Shown: positions 28,122 to 37,412, counted from the stretch's first letter. The stretch: DNA of 54,714 bases from JBEKHT01 sp049511715 (GCA_049511715.1 JBEKXU010000020.1:1-54714); one strand, 5' to 3'. The notes: generated from the letters alone by a model not told the origin. Made by a program: numbers and translations.

Positions 28122-29789
28122 TCAAGGCTGAGCGTGGATTGCAGATGGTTCCTCTCGCTGAGGAAGTTCCCCCCTCCCGTTTTTGCCGCCGTCATACTGG
28201 ATGGCCGCCGAAATGAACGCTCGGAACAATGGGTGAGGTCGGTTCGGCCGTGAGAGGAACTCGGGATGAAACTGGCTTCCCAGCATGAATGGGTGGTCCG
28301 CGAGCTCAGCGATTTCAACCAAGCGGCCGTCGGGCGAGATTCCGGAATAAATCATCCCCTGCTTGGACAGGATCTCACGGTAGGCATTGTTGAATTCGAA
28401 GCGGTGACGGTGCCGTTCCTCTGTTCGTTCCAGCCCATACGCCTCGGCCGCCCTGGTCCCCGGCTGCAGCACGCAGGGATACAGCCCCAGCCGCATGGTC
28501 CCGCCCAAGTCTGCGATGGCACGTTGTTCGGGCATCAGGTCAATCACTGGGTGAGGAGTGCCGCGATCAAATTCGGTCGAATTCGCCTCTTCGCTTCCCA
28601 GCACGTGCCGTGCAAATTCGATCACCATGACTTGCATTCCCAGGCACAAGCCCAAGTAAGGAACCTTGTTCTCACGCGCGTACTTCGCGGCCAGGATCTT
28701 GCCTTCAATTCCCCGCGAGCCGAACCCTCCTGGGACCACGATCCCATCCGCCTCGTGCAGCGCCTCCCAGCCCTTTCCTTTTTCTAGCTCGGCTGAGGGG
28801 ACCCACAGCATCTCGATTTCGCGCCCAAGGGCCAGTCCTGCGTGGTTCAAGGCCTCCCGGACGCTCATGTAGGCGTCACGCAACTCGACGTATTTCCCAA
28901 CCAGTGCGATGCGCACTTTCGGCTTCGGCGCCAGAGCGCGGACAACAAGGTCTTCCCACCCCCTCCAATCCGGCTGCCGGCGAGGCGTCAACCCCAGCCG
29001 CTCCAGTACATAGTCTGCCACGCCGGCGTGCTCCAGCTCCAGCGGCACTTGGTAAACACTCGGCAATGTCACCATGGGAACCACCGCCCGCATTTCCACA
29101 TCGCAGAAGAGTGCGATCTTGGAGCACAGGTCTTTATCGACCGGATAATCCGAGCGGGCCACAATCATATCGGGAGAGATCCCAATCGAGCGCAACTCCC
29201 GGACCGAGTGCTGCGTAGGCTTGGTCTTCAGCTCGCGGGTCGCCCCAATATAAGGAAGCCAAGTCACATGAACATAGAACGTATTATTGCGGCCGACGTC
29301 GGAGCGCATCTGGCGTAGGGCCTCCAGAAAGGGAAGGGACTCGATATCGCCGACTGTTCCCCCCACCTCAACCAGTACAATTTCTGCATCCAGGTTCTTC
29401 CCTACCAAAGCGATCCGCTGCTTGATCTCATTGGTCACATGGGGGATAACTTGGATTGTGCCCCCCAGGAAATCCCCGCGCCTCTCCTTGGAGATGACCT
29501 CGGCATAGACCTGCCCGCTGGTGACGTTGCACACTCGACTGAGGCTGATGTCGATGAAACGCTCATAGTGCCCCAGATCCAGATCGGTCTCCGCACCATC
29601 ATCCAGCACGTAAACCTCACCATGCTGGTAGGGGCTCATGGTCCCCGGGTCAACATTGATATAGGGATCAAGTTTCTGGACGGCGACCCGGAACCCGCGT
29701 TCCTTCAAGACCCGTCCGAGGGCAGCCGCCGTAACCCCTTTCCCGACGGAGCTAACCACCCCGCCCGTGAAGAAAACGTACTGGGTCAT
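28122..29789 (-). CDS. pyrG: CTP synthase
   Basis: PyrG makes CTP from UTP, ATP and glutamine. The 555-aa protein has the N-terminal synthetase domain (FFTGGVVSSVGKGVTAAALG, KLDPYINVDPGTMSPYQHGEV) and a C-terminal class I glutamine amidotransferase domain with PGGFGSRG, the catalytic Cys in GLCLGMQ and the His/Glu in FHPEF. The ATG at 29789 has GGGAGGA upstream. The leader holds a strong 12-bp hairpin directly behind a TATAAG box. The C-terminus has about 20 extra residues beyond the amidotransferase domain. Confidence 0.98.
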   Translation of the reverse strand: MTQYVFFTGGVVSSVGKGVTAAALGRVLKERGFRVAVQKLDPYINVDPGTMSPYQHGEVYVLDDGAETDLDLGHYERFIDISLSRVCNVTSGQVYAEVISKERRGDFLGGTIQVIPHVTNEIKQRIALVGKNLDAEIVLVEVGGTVGDIESLPFLEALRQMRSDVGRNNTFYVHVTWLPYIGATRELKTKPTQHSVRELRSIGISPDMIVARSDYPVDKDLCSKIALFCDVEMRAVVPMVTLPSVYQVPLELEHAGVADYVLERLGLTPRRQPDWRGWEDLVVRALAPKPKVRIALVGKYVELRDAYMSVREALNHAGLALGREIEMLWVPSAELEKGKGWEALHEADGIVVPGGFGSRGIEGKILAAKYARENKVPYLGLCLGMQVMVIEFARHVLGSEEANSTEFDRGTPHPVIDLMPEQRAIADLGGTMRLGLYPCVLQPGTRAAEAYGLERTEERHRHRFEFNNAYREILSKQGMIYSGISPDGRLVEIAELADHPFMLGSQFHPEFLSRPNRPHPLFRAFISAAIQYDGGKNGRGELPQREEPSAIHAQP

Positions 29790-29814
29790 CCGTCCTCCCT
29801 TATGACATTAACGG

Positions 29815-29857
29815 AGATGGGGAGGCTGGCATTGACCGCCTCCCCATCTGGCTTATA
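29815..29857 (-). promoter_or_regulatory. 12-bp leader hairpin with adjacent -10 box upstream of pyrG
   Basis: AGATGGGGAGGC (29815-29826) and GCCTCCCCATCT (29838-29849) form a perfect 12-bp stem with an 11-nt loop. On the minus strand a TATAAG box (29852-29857) precedes it, so the transcript would begin within or right at the hairpin. No T-tract follows, so it is not a classical terminator. It ends about 25 nt before the pyrG start. Confidence 0.55.
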
Positions 29858-29900
29858 GTCCGCCCCGGTGGCTCCCGGATCGGAAATCGTATGCGCCTGT

Positions 29901-30278
29901 CTACGCCACAAGCTTCGTAAGATCCTCAGCGGCACGCCTCATCTCCAGAAAAACCAGGCCCAACTTCGCTCCTTCCCTTGCCAAAACGGTCAAGACGGCA
30001 TCTGCGCCCACAGAACTCAGCAAGACGTAGCCGTGGTTTCCGTGGACATAGACCTGGTCAAGCGTGCCTCTGCCCAGCTCGCTCGAAATCCGCTCCCCGA
30101 GGCTGAGCATTGCGGCCGACATGGCCGAAACTCGATCTTCTTCGATTCCCCCTGGCAGCGCAGAGGCAATGATCAGGCCATCCACACTGACGACCGCAGA
30201 GGCCTCCACGTCAGTCGTGCTGCCTTGCAAGTCCCGAAGGCGGGAGACCATCAGGTCTACGCGCGATTTGGGTGCCAT
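29901..30278 (-). CDS. Roadblock/LC7 domain protein
   Basis: This is a 125-aa single-domain Roadblock/LC7 protein with GAGGTGG ahead of its ATG. The fold signature is a helix followed by SAVVSVDGLIIASALPGG, then AMSAAMLSLGERISSEL, and strands VYVHGNHGYVLLSSVGADAVLTVLARE. Bacterial Roadblock proteins act with small Ras-like GTPases (MglA/MglB type) or as regulatory dimers. No GTPase gene of that type is in the window. It is divergent from the phosphatase gene at 30443, and the two may share a regulatory theme. Confidence 0.92.
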   Translation of the reverse strand: MAPKSRVDLMVSRLRDLQGSTTDVEASAVVSVDGLIIASALPGGIEEDRVSAMSAAMLSLGERISSELGRGTLDQVYVHGNHGYVLLSSVGADAVLTVLAREGAKLGLVFLEMRRAAEDLTKLVA

Positions 30279-30442
30279 CGGCCACCTCGAGCTTAATCAA
30301 GGGACGGCCCGGAAGAGAACGGGGGGATGATACCATAGGAATATGAGGGAGACAAGCAGCTGTGCTAGAATTCTTGACACCTCCCAAGAGAAGCCGAGGG
30401 AGCACCACCTTCCATTCCGGACAGGGTTCGGGTTGAGGCAAG

Positions 30443-31141
30443 ATGGACTTGCGCGTTGCCGTTGCAAAGACCCCAAAGTACGCGACCAGCGAAAGCGGGG
30501 ACACCCTCGAAATGATCGAGCGTCCGGGGGGAGGACTTTCCTTCGTTCTTGTCGATGGCCAGCGGTCGGGACGGTCGGCAAAGAGCATTTCGAACTTGGT
30601 GGCCCGCAAAGCAATCAGCCTGCTGGCGGAGGGGGTGCGAGATGGGGCCGCCGCGAGAGCCGCCTCCGACTACCTGTTCGCGCAACCCTCCGGAAAAGTG
30701 GTTGCCACCCTCAACATTCTGTCGGTCGACCTGGCCTCCCGAAGCGTGGTCGTGACGCGCAACAATCCCGATCCGGTCTACCTAGTCCGCCAAGGCCAGA
30801 TCGCGGCATTCGATCAACCCTCCCTTTCCGTCGGCACCCGGCGCGACATTCGTCCTGTGATCAACGAGATCGCTCTTGAGCCTGGCTTGGTCCTGCTGGC
30901 CTTCACCGACGGACTGACTCACGCCGGGGATCGCAAGGGTTCCCCCCTGGCCATCCGCGATGCGCTAACCTCCTTGATTGAGCGGGAACTGCCCGTGGAC
31001 CGCTGGGCAGACGAACTGCTCCGATGTGCTGTGGAGCTGGACGACGGCCGTCCCGGTGATGACATCAGCGTTTTGGTACTCACCGTCCAGTCTGAGACCG
31101 GTGATGAGGTGCGGCGGCTTTGGGTCCGAATGCCTCTCTGA
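30443..31141 (+). CDS. PP2C/SpoIIE-type serine phosphatase
   Basis: This is a 232-aa protein that is a bare PP2C-like (SpoIIE) phosphatase domain. Metal-binding acidic motifs are LSFVLVDGQRSGRSAK, LLAFTDGLTHAGD and GDDISVLVL. Such domains dephosphorylate anti-sigma antagonists or other Ser/Thr phosphoproteins. The first Asp motif is VDGQRSG rather than the usual DGMGSG, so metal binding could be altered. The ATG has GAGG 7-10 nt upstream. The downstream P-loop gene starts inside its last codons, so the pair is co-translated. Confidence 0.88.
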   Translation: MDLRVAVAKTPKYATSESGDTLEMIERPGGGLSFVLVDGQRSGRSAKSISNLVARKAISLLAEGVRDGAAARAASDYLFAQPSGKVVATLNILSVDLASRSVVVTRNNPDPVYLVRQGQIAAFDQPSLSVGTRRDIRPVINEIALEPGLVLLAFTDGLTHAGDRKGSPLAIRDALTSLIERELPVDRWADELLRCAVELDDGRPGDDISVLVLTVQSETGDEVRRLWVRMPL

Positions 31142-31512
31142 GATCAAGTTCACGTCCCGATTTCTTGTTGGTCGCTTTGGTTGGCCCTTGCGGTTCCGGC
31201 AAGACCACGATTGCCCAGCTCCTCCAAGCACAGGACCTGTGGGCTACCGAGATTGCCCAAGAGCACTCCTGCGTCCCGGATCTTTGGAGATATCGAGGGG
31301 CCCCCAGGGTCCTCATCTTTCTGGATGCCAGCTTCGAGACGTGCACCGAACGCAAACGCTTTCGCTGGTTCCCGGAGGACTACCAAGAGCAGTGCCGCCG
31401 CTTGCAGCACGCCCGCCAGCACTGCGGCTTGCTCATCGTGACAGATGAGATGACGCCCCAGGAGGTTGTTCAGCAGGTCTTGGAATACCTGCGCCGAGGG
31501 AACCGCCTTTAG
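31120..31512 (+). CDS. Small P-loop NTPase/kinase-like protein
   Basis: This is a 130-aa protein with a clear Walker A motif, LVALVGPCGSGKTTIAQLL, near residue 20. The rest fits a minimal kinase-like P-loop fold, with a possible Walker B-like strand VLIFLDASFETCTERKRF and a basic lid-like ERKRFRWFPEDYQEQCRR. It resembles small predicted kinases of the AAA_33 type but has no substrate signature I can name. It starts at a TTG that overlaps the phosphatase gene by 22 nt, and it is followed 160 nt later by the ATP-grasp gene. Later in-frame starts are possible. Confidence 0.75.
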   Translation: MGPNASLRSSSRPDFLLVALVGPCGSGKTTIAQLLQAQDLWATEIAQEHSCVPDLWRYRGAPRVLIFLDASFETCTERKRFRWFPEDYQEQCRRLQHARQHCGLLIVTDEMTPQEVVQQVLEYLRRGNRL

Positions 31513-31674
31513 ACAAGAAGAGGATAGGCCTTTCGGGGAGGCCTTTGCCTCGAAAAAGGAAGCTATAATTCCAGCGCCAACTCGAGGGAGGGAGAGTGTC
31601 TCCGGGCCCGCCGTGCTGATCCCGATGGCTGAGGCGAAAGAGCGCGCAAAACCTTCCAGGTTCGCGGAGGAACG

Positions 31675-32805
31675 ATGCAAGACGAAAAGCACACAAAGGA
31701 GCCCCCTGGATCGAGTACCATCCCCGCAAGTCGGGCGGAGCCGCGCAGCATCGTTCCGCCCCTTCATGTCGCGGTGCTTGCGAACCTAAAGAAAGATGTC
31801 CCGCACCCCGATGAGGCGCCCCCGGACGAGAATGTCGAATACGATCGGGAAGAGACCGTGGAGGCCATCCTGGGGGCCTTGCGAACCGCGGGTCATCGCG
31901 CCACCCTCCTCAACGGCGACGTGACCCTGATCGACACCATTCGCCGGACGCGCCCAGACATCTGCTTCAATATCTGCGAGGGCTTGCATGGCGACTCCCG
32001 TGAGGCTCAAGTTCCGGCACTGCTTGAGATGCTGGGCATCCCTTACACTGGCTCGCGCGTGCTGGCCAACGCCATCTCGCTGGACAAGACGATCACGAAG
32101 AGGCTTTGGCGCGATCGAGGCCTCCCGACAGTCCCCTTCCAGGTCTTCACCGACGTCGAGTCCACCTTGCGCTCTACACTGAGATTCCCGCTCTTCGTCA
32201 AACCCTTGCGGGAGGGGTCGGGGAAGGGCGTGGGGCCCAGCTCCATCGTGCAGAGCCCGCAGGATCTACGCGACCAGGTTCAGCGCATCCTTCAGGACTA
32301 TCGCGAGCCGGCGCTGGTTGAGAGTTTTCTTCCGGGGCGCGAATTCACCGTGGGAATCCTTGGAAATCCAAGCCGCCCTAAACGCAGAGCGAACATGGAC
32401 CTCTACCGGAACGATGGGTTCCACTACTTCCCCATTCTGGAGATCGACCCGACCGTGGGCGCGGGCCGTGGCGTTTACGGGGCACAGGCCAAGCTGATCA
32501 GCCCCGGGGAGGAAGGGGCTCCCCTTTATCTGTGCCCCGCTGACATCCCCTCCCCGCTCCAGAAGGAGATGTATCGACTGACCCGCTCTGCCTTTCTCTC
32601 CATTGGGGCGGCCGATTGCAGCCGCGTGGACTTCCGCTTGAATGCCGAGGGTGAACCCAACCTCGTTGAAATCAACACGCTCCCCGGCCTGAACCCGGAG
32701 GTCAGCGACCTATGCATTGTCGCTAAGGCCGAAGGCTTGGCCTACGACGTACTGATCAACGAGATCCTCAATCTGGCTATTGAGCGCTACGGGCTCATGC
32801 TCTAG
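31675..32805 (+). CDS. D-alanine-D-alanine ligase-like ATP-grasp protein
   Basis: This is a 376-aa ATP-grasp ligase. An N-terminal tail of about 28 residues is followed by the Ddl-like first domain with FNICEGLHGDSREAQVPALLE and YTGSRVLANAISLDKTITK. Next come the ATP-binding KPLREGSGKGVGPSS, the FLPGREFTVGILG segment and the metal/product site VDFRLNAEGEPNLVEINTLPG. Canonical Ddl makes D-Ala-D-Ala for the cell wall. This variant has a long insert (about 230-290) and no mur genes nearby, so another peptide or amine ligase role is possible. The start has GGAGGAACG upstream. A TATAAT box at 31564-31569 may give it its own promoter. Confidence 0.88.
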   Translation: MQDEKHTKEPPGSSTIPASRAEPRSIVPPLHVAVLANLKKDVPHPDEAPPDENVEYDREETVEAILGALRTAGHRATLLNGDVTLIDTIRRTRPDICFNICEGLHGDSREAQVPALLEMLGIPYTGSRVLANAISLDKTITKRLWRDRGLPTVPFQVFTDVESTLRSTLRFPLFVKPLREGSGKGVGPSSIVQSPQDLRDQVQRILQDYREPALVESFLPGREFTVGILGNPSRPKRRANMDLYRNDGFHYFPILEIDPTVGAGRGVYGAQAKLISPGEEGAPLYLCPADIPSPLQKEMYRLTRSAFLSIGAADCSRVDFRLNAEGEPNLVEINTLPGLNPEVSDLCIVAKAEGLAYDVLINEILNLAIERYGLML

Positions 32806-32980
32806 GCGGCACCAAGCCGAGGCTGCGTTTGTCCTCGGTCCGCTAGAATCCGTGGGGCCCCCCCCGGGAGAGCCTCGGGACCTAACCCGAGTCCCATGCG
32901 GCCCAGATTGGGCTAGATGGGAACCCCAGCGTTGAGGCGAGGCCTCCAGCTGCCCCGCTGGGAGCCTGTTCGCCCATTCG

Positions 32981-34309
32981 TCAAACCCTGCAAAATCTCT
33001 CCACGGCGGAGTGGAGCACCCGCAACCCCCACAGGAAGCCCTCCACAGGGATTCTTTCGTCGGTCGAATGGATCAAACCTGTGTACACCTGTCCCGGCAG
33101 GAGCCGAATGGGAGAAAAGCCATAAGTTCGGATTCCCAGCGGCAGAGTGAACTTCGCGTCGGTTGCGCCACTGGCCATATACGGGACCACGATGGCTTCA
33201 GAATCCCCCTCAACGAGGGCCGCCTCCAGGACGCGGAACAAGTCCGTATCGGGGGAGATTTCCAGGGGAGGAGAGTCGGTTTCGATCTCGATGGACACGG
33301 GCATCCTCAGAGCCCTTCGGACTCGGGCCATCAGATCGGAGGACGAACTCCCGGGGAGGGTTCGGCAGTCCACAGAAACTTGTCCCGTGGAAGGGATCAC
33401 GTTCGTCTTTTCTCCGGCCCGAAGCATGGTCGGGGTGGCAGTGTCGTGAACTATCGCCATCAAATAATCGCGGAGTTCGGGATCGTCAAGCCCCTTGAGT
33501 GCTTGATAGACCAGCCAGCGGGCGGGGACGTTCCCAAGGACGAAGGCCCGCCACCCGCCCATGGTTTGTCCTATGGCCCGCAGATAGGCCCGGGCGTGAG
33601 GGGTAACCCGAAAGCCGAGGTTTGCCGCTTCCAGGGACTGGACTGCTTGGGCCATCTTCCCAACCACATTGTCTGCGCGGGGGATGGAACCGTGACCGGG
33701 CCTGCCCTTGAAAGTCAGGCGCAGCCAGAGTGCGCCCTTCTCCGCTGTCTTGATCGGGTAGAGGCGCCTACCGTGAACATGCTGCGTGAAGCCACCCTCC
33801 TCCGTCAGGCCCCAACCCGCTCGGATCAGGTCCGGGTGCCGCTCAACGAGGAAACGGATCCCCTTTCCGTCAATTTCCTCGTCGCCAGTGGCGGCGAAGA
33901 TCAAGTCTCGCCGTAATTGAGTTCCGGAGCGCTTCAGCAGAATGATTGTCATCAGGCTCTGAACTACCATGGCCTTCATATCCAGAGCGCCTCTCCCCCA
34001 GATGTACCCATTTGCGAGTTCCCCCCCAAAGGGGTCGTGCGACCACTGTTCGCGTTCAGCAGGGACCACATCCGTGTGTCCGTAGAGAAGCAGAGGGTCC
34101 TCCGAACCATTGCCTCCGAGGCGGGCCACAACATCGCCACGGCCGGGCTCAAACTCGACCACAACCGCGGGCAGGTTCTCTCGATCCAATATAGAGGCCA
34201 AGTAGCGAGCTGCCTCCAATTCGTTGCCAGGTGGATTGACCGTGTTGATTCGGATTAGAGCCTGAAGATGCCCGAGAGCTTCTCGCTCAGCGCTGCGCCA
34301 GTCAATCAC
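32981..34309 (-). CDS. M20 family metallopeptidase/deacylase
   Basis: This is a 442-aa M20 (ArgE/DapE/CPG2) enzyme with two-zinc ligands. His is in LLYGHTDVVP, the bridging Asp in GRGALDMK, the catalytic Glu pair in GDEEIDGKG, and the C-terminal His in LIHSTDERIP. The dimerisation/lid domain lies between (about 180-330), including GRPGHGSIP. The GTG at 34309 is chosen because CAGGAGG sits 8 nt upstream; frames extending further have no ribosome binding site. The family cleaves amide bonds of small peptides or N-acyl amino acids. The substrate is not evident. Confidence 0.94.
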   Translation of the reverse strand: MIDWRSAEREALGHLQALIRINTVNPPGNELEAARYLASILDRENLPAVVVEFEPGRGDVVARLGGNGSEDPLLLYGHTDVVPAEREQWSHDPFGGELANGYIWGRGALDMKAMVVQSLMTIILLKRSGTQLRRDLIFAATGDEEIDGKGIRFLVERHPDLIRAGWGLTEEGGFTQHVHGRRLYPIKTAEKGALWLRLTFKGRPGHGSIPRADNVVGKMAQAVQSLEAANLGFRVTPHARAYLRAIGQTMGGWRAFVLGNVPARWLVYQALKGLDDPELRDYLMAIVHDTATPTMLRAGEKTNVIPSTGQVSVDCRTLPGSSSSDLMARVRRALRMPVSIEIETDSPPLEISPDTDLFRVLEAALVEGDSEAIVVPYMASGATDAKFTLPLGIRTYGFSPIRLLPGQVYTGLIHSTDERIPVEGFLWGLRVLHSAVERFCRV

Positions 34310-34396
34310 CGCCAGCCTCCTGAAAGGAGCCAGTGTATCCCGCCCTCCTGACCGGCGCAAACCAAAGCCCCTCCTCTTGGCCCACTGGACTTGGGA

Positions 34397-34425
34397 TTGC
34401 GCCGGGTATCCCAGGCAGTTACAAT
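34397..34425 (+). promoter_or_regulatory. Promoter of trmI
   Basis: TTGCGC (34397-34402), a 17-nt spacer and TACAAT (34420-34425). Transcription should begin near 34432, which excludes the in-frame ATG at 34429 as start and supports the GTG at 34459 with its own ribosome binding site. Confidence 0.65.
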
Positions 34426-34458
34426 GCGATGGCAGATTGCAAGAGGAGGCATAGCGGG

Positions 34459-35313
34459 GTGGATCGCACACAGGCCGGGGATCTCGTGCAACTCACGGGG
34501 AGCGATCACAAGTACCGATTAGTCAGGCTGATTGCCGGTGCCCAGGTGCAAACGCATCGCGGAGTAATCCAACACGACGACATGATTGGCAAGCCGTGGG
34601 GGACGCTTGTCACAAGTCATCTGGGCCGTCCCTTCTACTTAATGCCCCCCTCCCTCAGTGACGTTTTGCGCGACATCCGGCGGCAGAGTCAGATCGTTTT
34701 CCCCAAAGATATCGGCTATATCCTTCTCAAGCTTTCGGTTACGCCCGGCCAGACGGTGGTCGAGGCAGGGACGGGATCCGGCGCGATGACGGTTGCCCTG
34801 GCGACTGCGGTCGGTCCTGCTGGACATGTCATTTCCTATGATGTCCGGTCGGACATGCAAGCCCTGGCGAGGCGTAACCTGGAGGAGCTGGGGCTGGCGG
34901 ACCGCGTCTTGCTCAAACTTCAGGATATTGCCTCAGGCTTCGAAGAACGGGGAGTCCCTTCGCTATTCCTGGACCTGCTTAATCCGTATGATTACATGCC
35001 TCAAGTTCGCGCAACCTTGGCCTCCGGCGGATTCTTCGGCGCCATTGTGCCGACAACAAACCAGGTCAGCTTCTTGCTTTCCGCCCTGGAGCGGAATCAC
35101 TTCGCCTTTGTGGAAGTTTGCGAGATCTCTCTTCGATATTACAAGCCCATTGCGGACCGATTGCGTCCAACGGACCGCATGGTCGCTCACACCGGATTCC
35201 TCATCTTCGCTCGCCCTGTGGCCGAGCCTGAACATCGCGAGAATATAGGCGCTGCGCCGGAAGAAGATTCGGGGACCGACGGGGAAGGGATCCTGCCGGA
35301 CCTGGAAGCCTGA
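34459..35313 (+). CDS. trmI: tRNA (adenine-58-N1)-methyltransferase
   Basis: TrmI methylates N1 of A58 in the T loop of tRNA. The 284-aa protein has an N-terminal beta domain and a class I methyltransferase domain. The entry segment is FPKDIGYILLKLSVTPGQTVVEAGTGSG, motif I near residue 100. It is followed by SYDVRSDMQALARRNLE, the LFLDLLNPYDYMPQVRATL segment that replaces the more common LDLPDPW, and GGFFGAIVPTTNQVS. The GTG start has AGGAGG 9 nt upstream and fits the promoter at 34397. The protein ends in an acidic tail. It is divergent from the M20 gene. Confidence 0.94.
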   Translation: MDRTQAGDLVQLTGSDHKYRLVRLIAGAQVQTHRGVIQHDDMIGKPWGTLVTSHLGRPFYLMPPSLSDVLRDIRRQSQIVFPKDIGYILLKLSVTPGQTVVEAGTGSGAMTVALATAVGPAGHVISYDVRSDMQALARRNLEELGLADRVLLKLQDIASGFEERGVPSLFLDLLNPYDYMPQVRATLASGGFFGAIVPTTNQVSFLLSALERNHFAFVEVCEISLRYYKPIADRLRPTDRMVAHTGFLIFARPVAEPEHRENIGAAPEEDSGTDGEGILPDLEA

Positions 35314-35816
35314 GGCAAAGCACCTGTGTGGAAAGGGCCAAGGTTGGGCAGGCCACAGAGGCGTAGCTCCCATTGCGGGGGCTGCGGGAGCTCCCCTGCG
35401 GGCAGGCCGGAGGCCAAATCTGACAACAGCCCACCTCGCGATGGTTTGCAACTGGGGGGAAAAGACCAATCACATGCTGGAGCCCCTTGCCCAGCGCGAT
35501 CTCCGTCCTAGCCTACCTCGGGCCATGGGCGCCTGGGGCAATATGCCCTCTCTCATCTGCACCCAGACAAAAAACAACACTATGTGGTCAAAAGAGTCAC
35601 AGCCGAGCTGTTCAGGTTGGCTGGCTGGGCCCACCGGACCAGTACTACGAGGGCACTCTGCCCGTGGCGGCCGTCAACGCGCCGCCTGCAGGCAAATCGG
35701 AAAGCACCCTCTGCATGCTGGGACCTCCGTCGCACGAATTGCAGGAAACCGACCGGGGGATTGCGGATTGCGGCGGCGGGCGGAATCCTCTTGGGGGTGA
35801 AAGGGGAAGACGTAAA
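35314..35816. other. Gene-free stretch
   Basis: The frame of the next gene stays open here, but its translation has no family resemblance and the ribosome binding site supports the later start. I see no other gene or RNA. Confidence 0.45.
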
Positions 35817-36446
35817 GTGCCCTTGCCCAACCCATTCTTCCTGAGCGAAGCCGACATCACGCGCCATTTGGGCACCGTCAAGGGTGCGCCGTCGGTAATC
35901 AGTGCCGCCTCGGATCGTCCCTTGGGACGCAAGGCGGCCGTTTTGGTCCCGATGTTTCAATCTGATGAGGGCTGGCATCTACTGCTTACAGAGCGCAGCC
36001 AAGCCGTGGCGGAGCACGCTGGTCAGGTCTCCTTTCCAGGTGGGCAGTCGCAGGGTCCCTCGGAAGAAACCATTGAGACCGCGCTACGCGAGACCGAGGA
36101 AGAAATTGGCCTGCCCCCGGATCGAGTAAGGGTCCTGGGACACCTCGATCCTCTGGAGACGGTTACTGGCTTCTTGGTCACGCCGGTTGTAGGGGTCGTA
36201 CCGTGGCCAACCCTGCTACGGCCTTCCCCGATCGAGGTCCGCGAGATCTTCCATGTTCCCTTGAGGTGGTTGGGGCAAACCAAGAACCTCCGGTGGCAGC
36301 CTCATCCCCCGTCGACAAAGGCAACGCAGGAATGGGTCCCGGTATATCAGCCTTTCGAGGGCCATGTTATCTGGGGAGCAACTGCTCGAATCATTGTGGC
36401 ACTCTTGTCAGTACTTGGAGTCAACCTGATGCCCCAGGTGAAATGA
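35817..36446 (+). CDS. CoA diphosphatase-type Nudix hydrolase
   Basis: This is a 209-aa Nudix protein. The CoA-pyrophosphatase signature LLTERSQAVAEHAGQVSFPGG directly precedes the Nudix box ETIETALRETEEEIGL (REx2EExGx metal ligands present). The group (NudL, NUDT7/8) splits CoA and acyl-CoA into phosphopantetheine and ADP. The GTG at 35817 has AGGGGAAG 9 nt upstream. The C-terminal half (EVREIFHVPL, YQPFEGHVIWGATARI) also matches the family. Confidence 0.93.
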   Translation: MPLPNPFFLSEADITRHLGTVKGAPSVISAASDRPLGRKAAVLVPMFQSDEGWHLLLTERSQAVAEHAGQVSFPGGQSQGPSEETIETALRETEEEIGLPPDRVRVLGHLDPLETVTGFLVTPVVGVVPWPTLLRPSPIEVREIFHVPLRWLGQTKNLRWQPHPPSTKATQEWVPVYQPFEGHVIWGATARIIVALLSVLGVNLMPQVK

Positions 36447-37007
36447 CGGTCTCTGAAACAGCCTCCTGACCTATTCCACTTTTCCTTTAGGCTACCCGCC
36501 AAAGACAGTGGAGGCAAGCTTCTACCATCCTCCTCAGGCAAGCCATGGGAACAACAGCTTTCCGCCGGATCCGGGTAGACGGTAATAATCAGAATCTTGC
36601 TTGATCGTGATCAGCACCCTGCAGCGCAGGCCGACATTCCTCGACTCGTGTCGTAGCAGTGCTACATTCGATTTAGGACGATCTCGAGCTCGTTCGATCT
36701 GGATCCGGTTCACTGCCCTGGGTTCTCCCTCCCTGGGCGTGCGAGACCCCGGCCGGGCTCACGCCAGCCTCAACTGCAGCGAGTTCAATCGCCTCCTCCG
36801 CCTCCTCGATTAAGCCTATCAGATGACATCCGGGAGTCAGAAGAGGATTCGCAAAGGAGGATCCGGGACTTTCCCGAGTTGCTCCTGTTGCCAAGTCAAG
36901 GGGAACCCAGCCTCGTGAGACTTTGGCCAGGACACACCCCGACGCGAGGCCCCGCCCCCTGGAGTTGGGCGAATCCAAACCCACCAGCACGTTCACGTCT
37001 TGCCGCT
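36447..37007. other. Gene-free stretch downstream of the Nudix and BTAD genes
   Basis: A 107-codon minus frame (36673-36996) follows the BTAD fragment but has no ribosome binding site and no recognised domain. I do not call it. Confidence 0.4.
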
Positions 37008-37412
37008 TTACCCGATCAGTTCTGTGTATCGCGACCGGGCCTGCTCTGGCGGGTCTAGACCGAGTTCGGTGGCCAGAAGTTTGCAGTACCGATGATAATG
37101 AGCCACCAATTGGCCGCGGCGGCCCAGTTGCCCGAGTGCCTCGAGGTAGAGAAGATTCAGATCGTCATCAAAGGGATCAACCGCCAAGGCCTGCCGCAAT
37201 TCCTCGGCCGCCTCCCGGGCATGACCCGCCTGAAGGGCAGCCTGAGCGAAGACTCTTGTGAGCGCCAGATAATTCTCAGCCAGGACCTCTCGCCTGCGAA
37301 CCACCCACTCCTGACAGCATCCGGGAAGGAACTCCCCCTTGTAGATTGCCAGGGCTCCTTCGAGGTCCATCAGCCGGGCCTCGATCGGTATGCCACCGGA
37401 TTGAGCGCGCAC
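37008..37412 (-). pseudogene. Orphan BTAD domain, remnant of a SARP/MalT-type regulator
   Basis: These 134 codons encode only a bacterial transcriptional activation domain (BTAD). It has LEGALAIYKGEFLPGC, EWVVRRREVLAENYLAL, repeated TPR-like helices, ALAVDPFDDDLNLLYLEAL, and the typical end HYHRYCKLLATELGLDPP. Homology begins a few codons before the nominal start (ITEFEQA, just after a TAA at about 37437). So the domain is intact at its own N-terminus, but the DNA-binding wing that should precede it is missing. It is related to the C-terminus of the 1073-aa regulator at 44602-47823. Either a truncated regulator or a stand-alone modulator is possible; I favour truncation. Confidence 0.75.

Noticed and set aside
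30365..30378. TAGAAT and TTGACA near the phosphatase gene
   Set aside because: They are in the wrong order (-10 before -35) and no partner box is at proper spacing. An extended -10 is possible but weak.
31541..31563. Possible terminator hairpin between the P-loop and ATP-grasp genes
   Set aside because: Only a 5-bp stem with a short T-run; too weak to call.
36673..36996. 107-codon minus frame after the BTAD fragment
   Set aside because: No ribosome binding site, no recognised domain, low-complexity ends.
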